A DNA stretch of 43,946 nucleotides, taken from JANRIC01 sp033765345 (GTDB taxonomy: Bacteria; Bacteroidota; Bacteroidia; Cytophagales; Microscillaceae). This document shows, piece by piece, positions 42,467 to 43,946 of the stretch (position 1 is the first letter of the stretch; each line of letters begins with the position of its first letter). The stretch is taken from NCBI GenBank assembly GCA_033765345.1, contig JANRIC010000209.1, positions 1 through 43,946 of the forward strand, written 5' to 3'. The notes below the pieces were generated by a model, which worked only from the letters and a program-made list of their open reading frames with translations, had not been told where the DNA came from and ran no database searches. Made by a program: the position numbers and the translations under genes.

Positions 42467-42538
42467 CGACTACGGGCGGACTCGAACCGCCATAAAAAGT
42501 TTTGCAGACTTCTGCCTAATCCCTTCGGCCACGTAGTC
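42467..42538 (-). tRNA. tRNA-Cys (anticodon GCA), atypical discriminator
   Basis: A cloverleaf on the minus strand. The acceptor GACTACG pairs perfectly with CGTAGTC, the D-stem is GCC/GGC, the anticodon stem GAAGT/ACTTT encloses loop CTGCAAA (anticodon GCA), and the T-arm is GGCGGTTCGAGTCCGCC. The base after the acceptor (position 73) is G, whereas bacterial tRNA-Cys normally has U73. CCA is not encoded. The gene lies 82 bp upstream of the PstS-like gene on the same strand. Confidence 0.85.
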
Positions 42539-43295
42539 TACTAGCATACCGATCTGTTTTTTCTATAAGTTATCTTAGTATTGAGGAAAATCAACGTGCA
42601 GAATTATATCCAAATTACAGTAAATACCCTGATTTTCAACAACTTAACAACAATATATTGTAAGATCAATAGCTTTAAGTATAATCTTTTGACTGATTAA
42701 ATTTGCTAGAGTGACCAACCAAAAACTGCCCCAATATACTTATACCATTAACTTCTCTATGATGTTGACATCGGTTTTCATCAAAATTATGGGCTGTGCG
42801 TTTGCGCTCAACAGATTCAAGTGCCTGACCCGAAGATGGGTCTTAAAGTCATAACAACAATTAAAGTACTGTTTAGGCGAAATAAAAATTCTAATGAAGT
42901 TTTGATTTAATATACTTATTCTATAGCTTTAATAGATTTCTTGACAAACATAAATTAATAACATATTAAATCCATAGACTATATATATTAAAAAATATCC
43001 GTCGCGGAATATTTCTAGAAAAATATAATTAATTTAATTTTTTATTTGATAAAATGGATAAGTTACAAAATAATCTTGCTTCCCACTTGATCTTTCTCGC
43101 AAGGGTAGCATCTTTGAGTAGGGCGACGGTGTGGTGTCTTCCTTTAAGCAAAAAAGAAATGGTATCAGGCAATATTAGCTTGGCAAAAGAGGGGCTGAGG
43201 TGCTATTTTGTAATGAAGTACTTTTTATTAAATAGTGTACCCAGGCAAGTGGAGGTACAGAAAACTCCCACCTTTGCCCTTAATCAAATTACAAA
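42539..43295. other. Gene-poor stretch between tRNA-Cys and the barrel gene
   Basis: No convincing gene is seen over about 760 bp. A minus-strand frame without a good start is open at 42740-42931 (contains YFNCCYDFKTHLRVRHLNLL) and may be a remnant. An imperfect palindrome AAATATCCG/CGGAATATTT lies at 42993-43013. An 81-codon plus-strand frame at 43054-43299 does not look like a protein and runs into the next start. Confidence 0.5.
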
Positions 43296-43841
43296 ATGAA
43301 AAAAAAGAGTTGGTCAAAACTTGTAATTATCCTTGTTTCATTATTATTCTATCTTTTCAGCTTTAATACTTTTGCTCAACAAAGTGATTCTTTGAGCAAT
43401 CAATTTTTAGTGAATTTAGAATTTAGACCAAGAATTGAATATAGATATAATCATATTCAACCCCCTATCGACACTATTTCACCTTACTTATTTGCTACGC
43501 AAAGAAACAGGGTTTCTCTTCAATATTCAAACAAAGACACCTGGTTGATCAAAGCAGAACTACAAGAGATACACGAATGGAATAAGGATAATTTGGCATC
43601 TAAGGTATCAAGTATTAACTTTTATCAATTATATTTTGAGTATGTAACCAAAAGACTGAAATTCAGAATTGGCAGACAAGGCGTGTTGTTAGATAATGGA
43701 CGTGTATTTTCTGATGCCCCCTGGGCACAACAAAGCCGTTCACACGAAGGGATACGAATAACAGCGTATTCATCAAATTATTCCCAAGATTTATTCTTTT
43801 TATTTACTGACATTACGCAGGCTCAAAATTTGGAAAAGTAA
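43296..43841 (+). CDS. Alginate-export-type outer-membrane protein, truncated at 181 residues
   Basis: A signal peptide (LVIILVSLLFYLFSFN, ending TFAQ) is followed by the start of an alginate-export-family barrel: LVNLEFRPRIEYRYNHIQPP, FATQRNRVSLQYSNKDTWLI, KAELQEIHEW, LYFEYVTKRLKFRIGRQGVL, LDNGRVFSDAPWAQQSRSHE. Family members are usually around 400 residues or more with a full barrel. Here the frame stops right after FLFTDITQAQNLEK, and none of the three plus-strand frames continues sensibly. The last ~29 bp overlap a convergent gene end. I read this as a gene cut off by an insertion or rearrangement. The truncated product is unlikely to form a complete barrel. Confidence 0.65.
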   Translation: MKKKSWSKLVIILVSLLFYLFSFNTFAQQSDSLSNQFLVNLEFRPRIEYRYNHIQPPIDTISPYLFATQRNRVSLQYSNKDTWLIKAELQEIHEWNKDNLASKVSSINFYQLYFEYVTKRLKFRIGRQGVLLDNGRVFSDAPWAQQSRSHEGIRITAYSSNYSQDLFFLFTDITQAQNLEK

Positions 43842-43946
43842 TATTTTTTTCTAGTGCCCAATTTTTGAGTTCCTGCAAATATTTCCAAGCGGATTTGAGC
43901 GATTCAATCAAGATTTGTTTTTTAAGGGCATAGTGATTTTTCTTGG
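43813..43946 (-). CDS. C-terminal end of an unidentified gene (partial, runs off right edge)
   Basis: On the minus strand a frame entering from the right edge is open for 43 codons and ends at 43813. The peptide reads KKNHYALKKQILIESLKSAW and KYLQELKNWALEKN, then ITFPNFEPA before the stop, with helical, lysine-rich composition typical of a real C-terminus. I do not recognise the family. Its end overlaps the truncated barrel gene, so it could belong to an element that interrupted that gene. Confidence 0.45.
   Translation of the reverse strand, partial: KKNHYALKKQILIESLKSAWKYLQELKNWALEKNITFPNFEPA

Noticed and set aside
42467..42538. tRNA-Cys as an integration site for the SusCD operon
   Set aside because: No direct repeat of the tRNA 3' end and no integrase gene were found in the window.
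43054..43299. 81-codon plus-strand frame before the barrel gene
   Set aside because: It runs into the start of the barrel gene in another frame, lacks domain-like composition, and more likely represents leader or gene-free DNA.

Overview
The window comes from a member of the Bacteroidota, most likely a Cytophagales-type bacterium. The signs are a SusC/SusD pair, a TAnnTTTG-type promoter, a TraR/DksA protein that has lost most zinc cysteines, a ScpB and GuaA of Bacteroidota type, and many secreted proteins whose signal peptides end in AQ. The species cannot be named from the sequence.

Left edge (1-2330): the start of an IS1-like transposase reads off the edge. It is followed by a gene-poor stretch and two cassette-like units: a type I methionine aminopeptidase and a DUF1801/YdeI-type protein. 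Between them lies a 137-bp imperfect palindrome built like an integron attC site, and a partial copy of its right side lies upstream of the first gene. No integrase is in view.

Housekeeping block (2335-11240): on the minus strand are a SNF2 helicase, a small secreted protein, RlmB, a four-helix membrane protein, ScpB and a TraR/DksA protein. Two tandem tRNA-Glu genes follow, then a plus-strand acyl-CoA reductase and SDR pair closed by a strong terminator. A copy of a small palindromic repeat family sits at 8687-8835, with inverted relatives at 19637-19859.

Envelope and signalling block (11408-19447, plus strand): two secreted proteins share a DUF2846-like domain, and an outer-membrane beta-barrel follows; each of these two units ends in a terminator. 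Next comes a tight trio: a secreted caspase-like protease, a CHASE2-domain membrane protein whose start overlaps the protease, and a FecR-like exported protein 4 bp later. This trio is the best candidate here for an uncharacterised system.

Middle (19448-31622): a decayed gene remnant and repeats, a LacI-type regulator, a TPR lipoprotein, GuaA, a propeller/Y_Y_Y sensor without a kinase, a secreted leucine-rich-repeat protein, and a PadR - degenerate-M23 - signal peptidase I series. The PadR promoter carries a clear operator-like inverted repeat. An M48 metalloprotease follows.

Right block (31750-42384, minus strand): seven closely packed genes encode a PstS-like binding protein, SusC, SusD, a PhoD-type phosphatase, a membrane protein, an M28-like protein with substituted metal ligands, and a propeller protein. 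This looks like an outer-membrane phosphorus-scavenging operon. A tRNA-Cys with an unusual discriminator base lies just upstream. At the right edge, a truncated alginate-export-type barrel gene collides with the 3' end of an unidentified gene.
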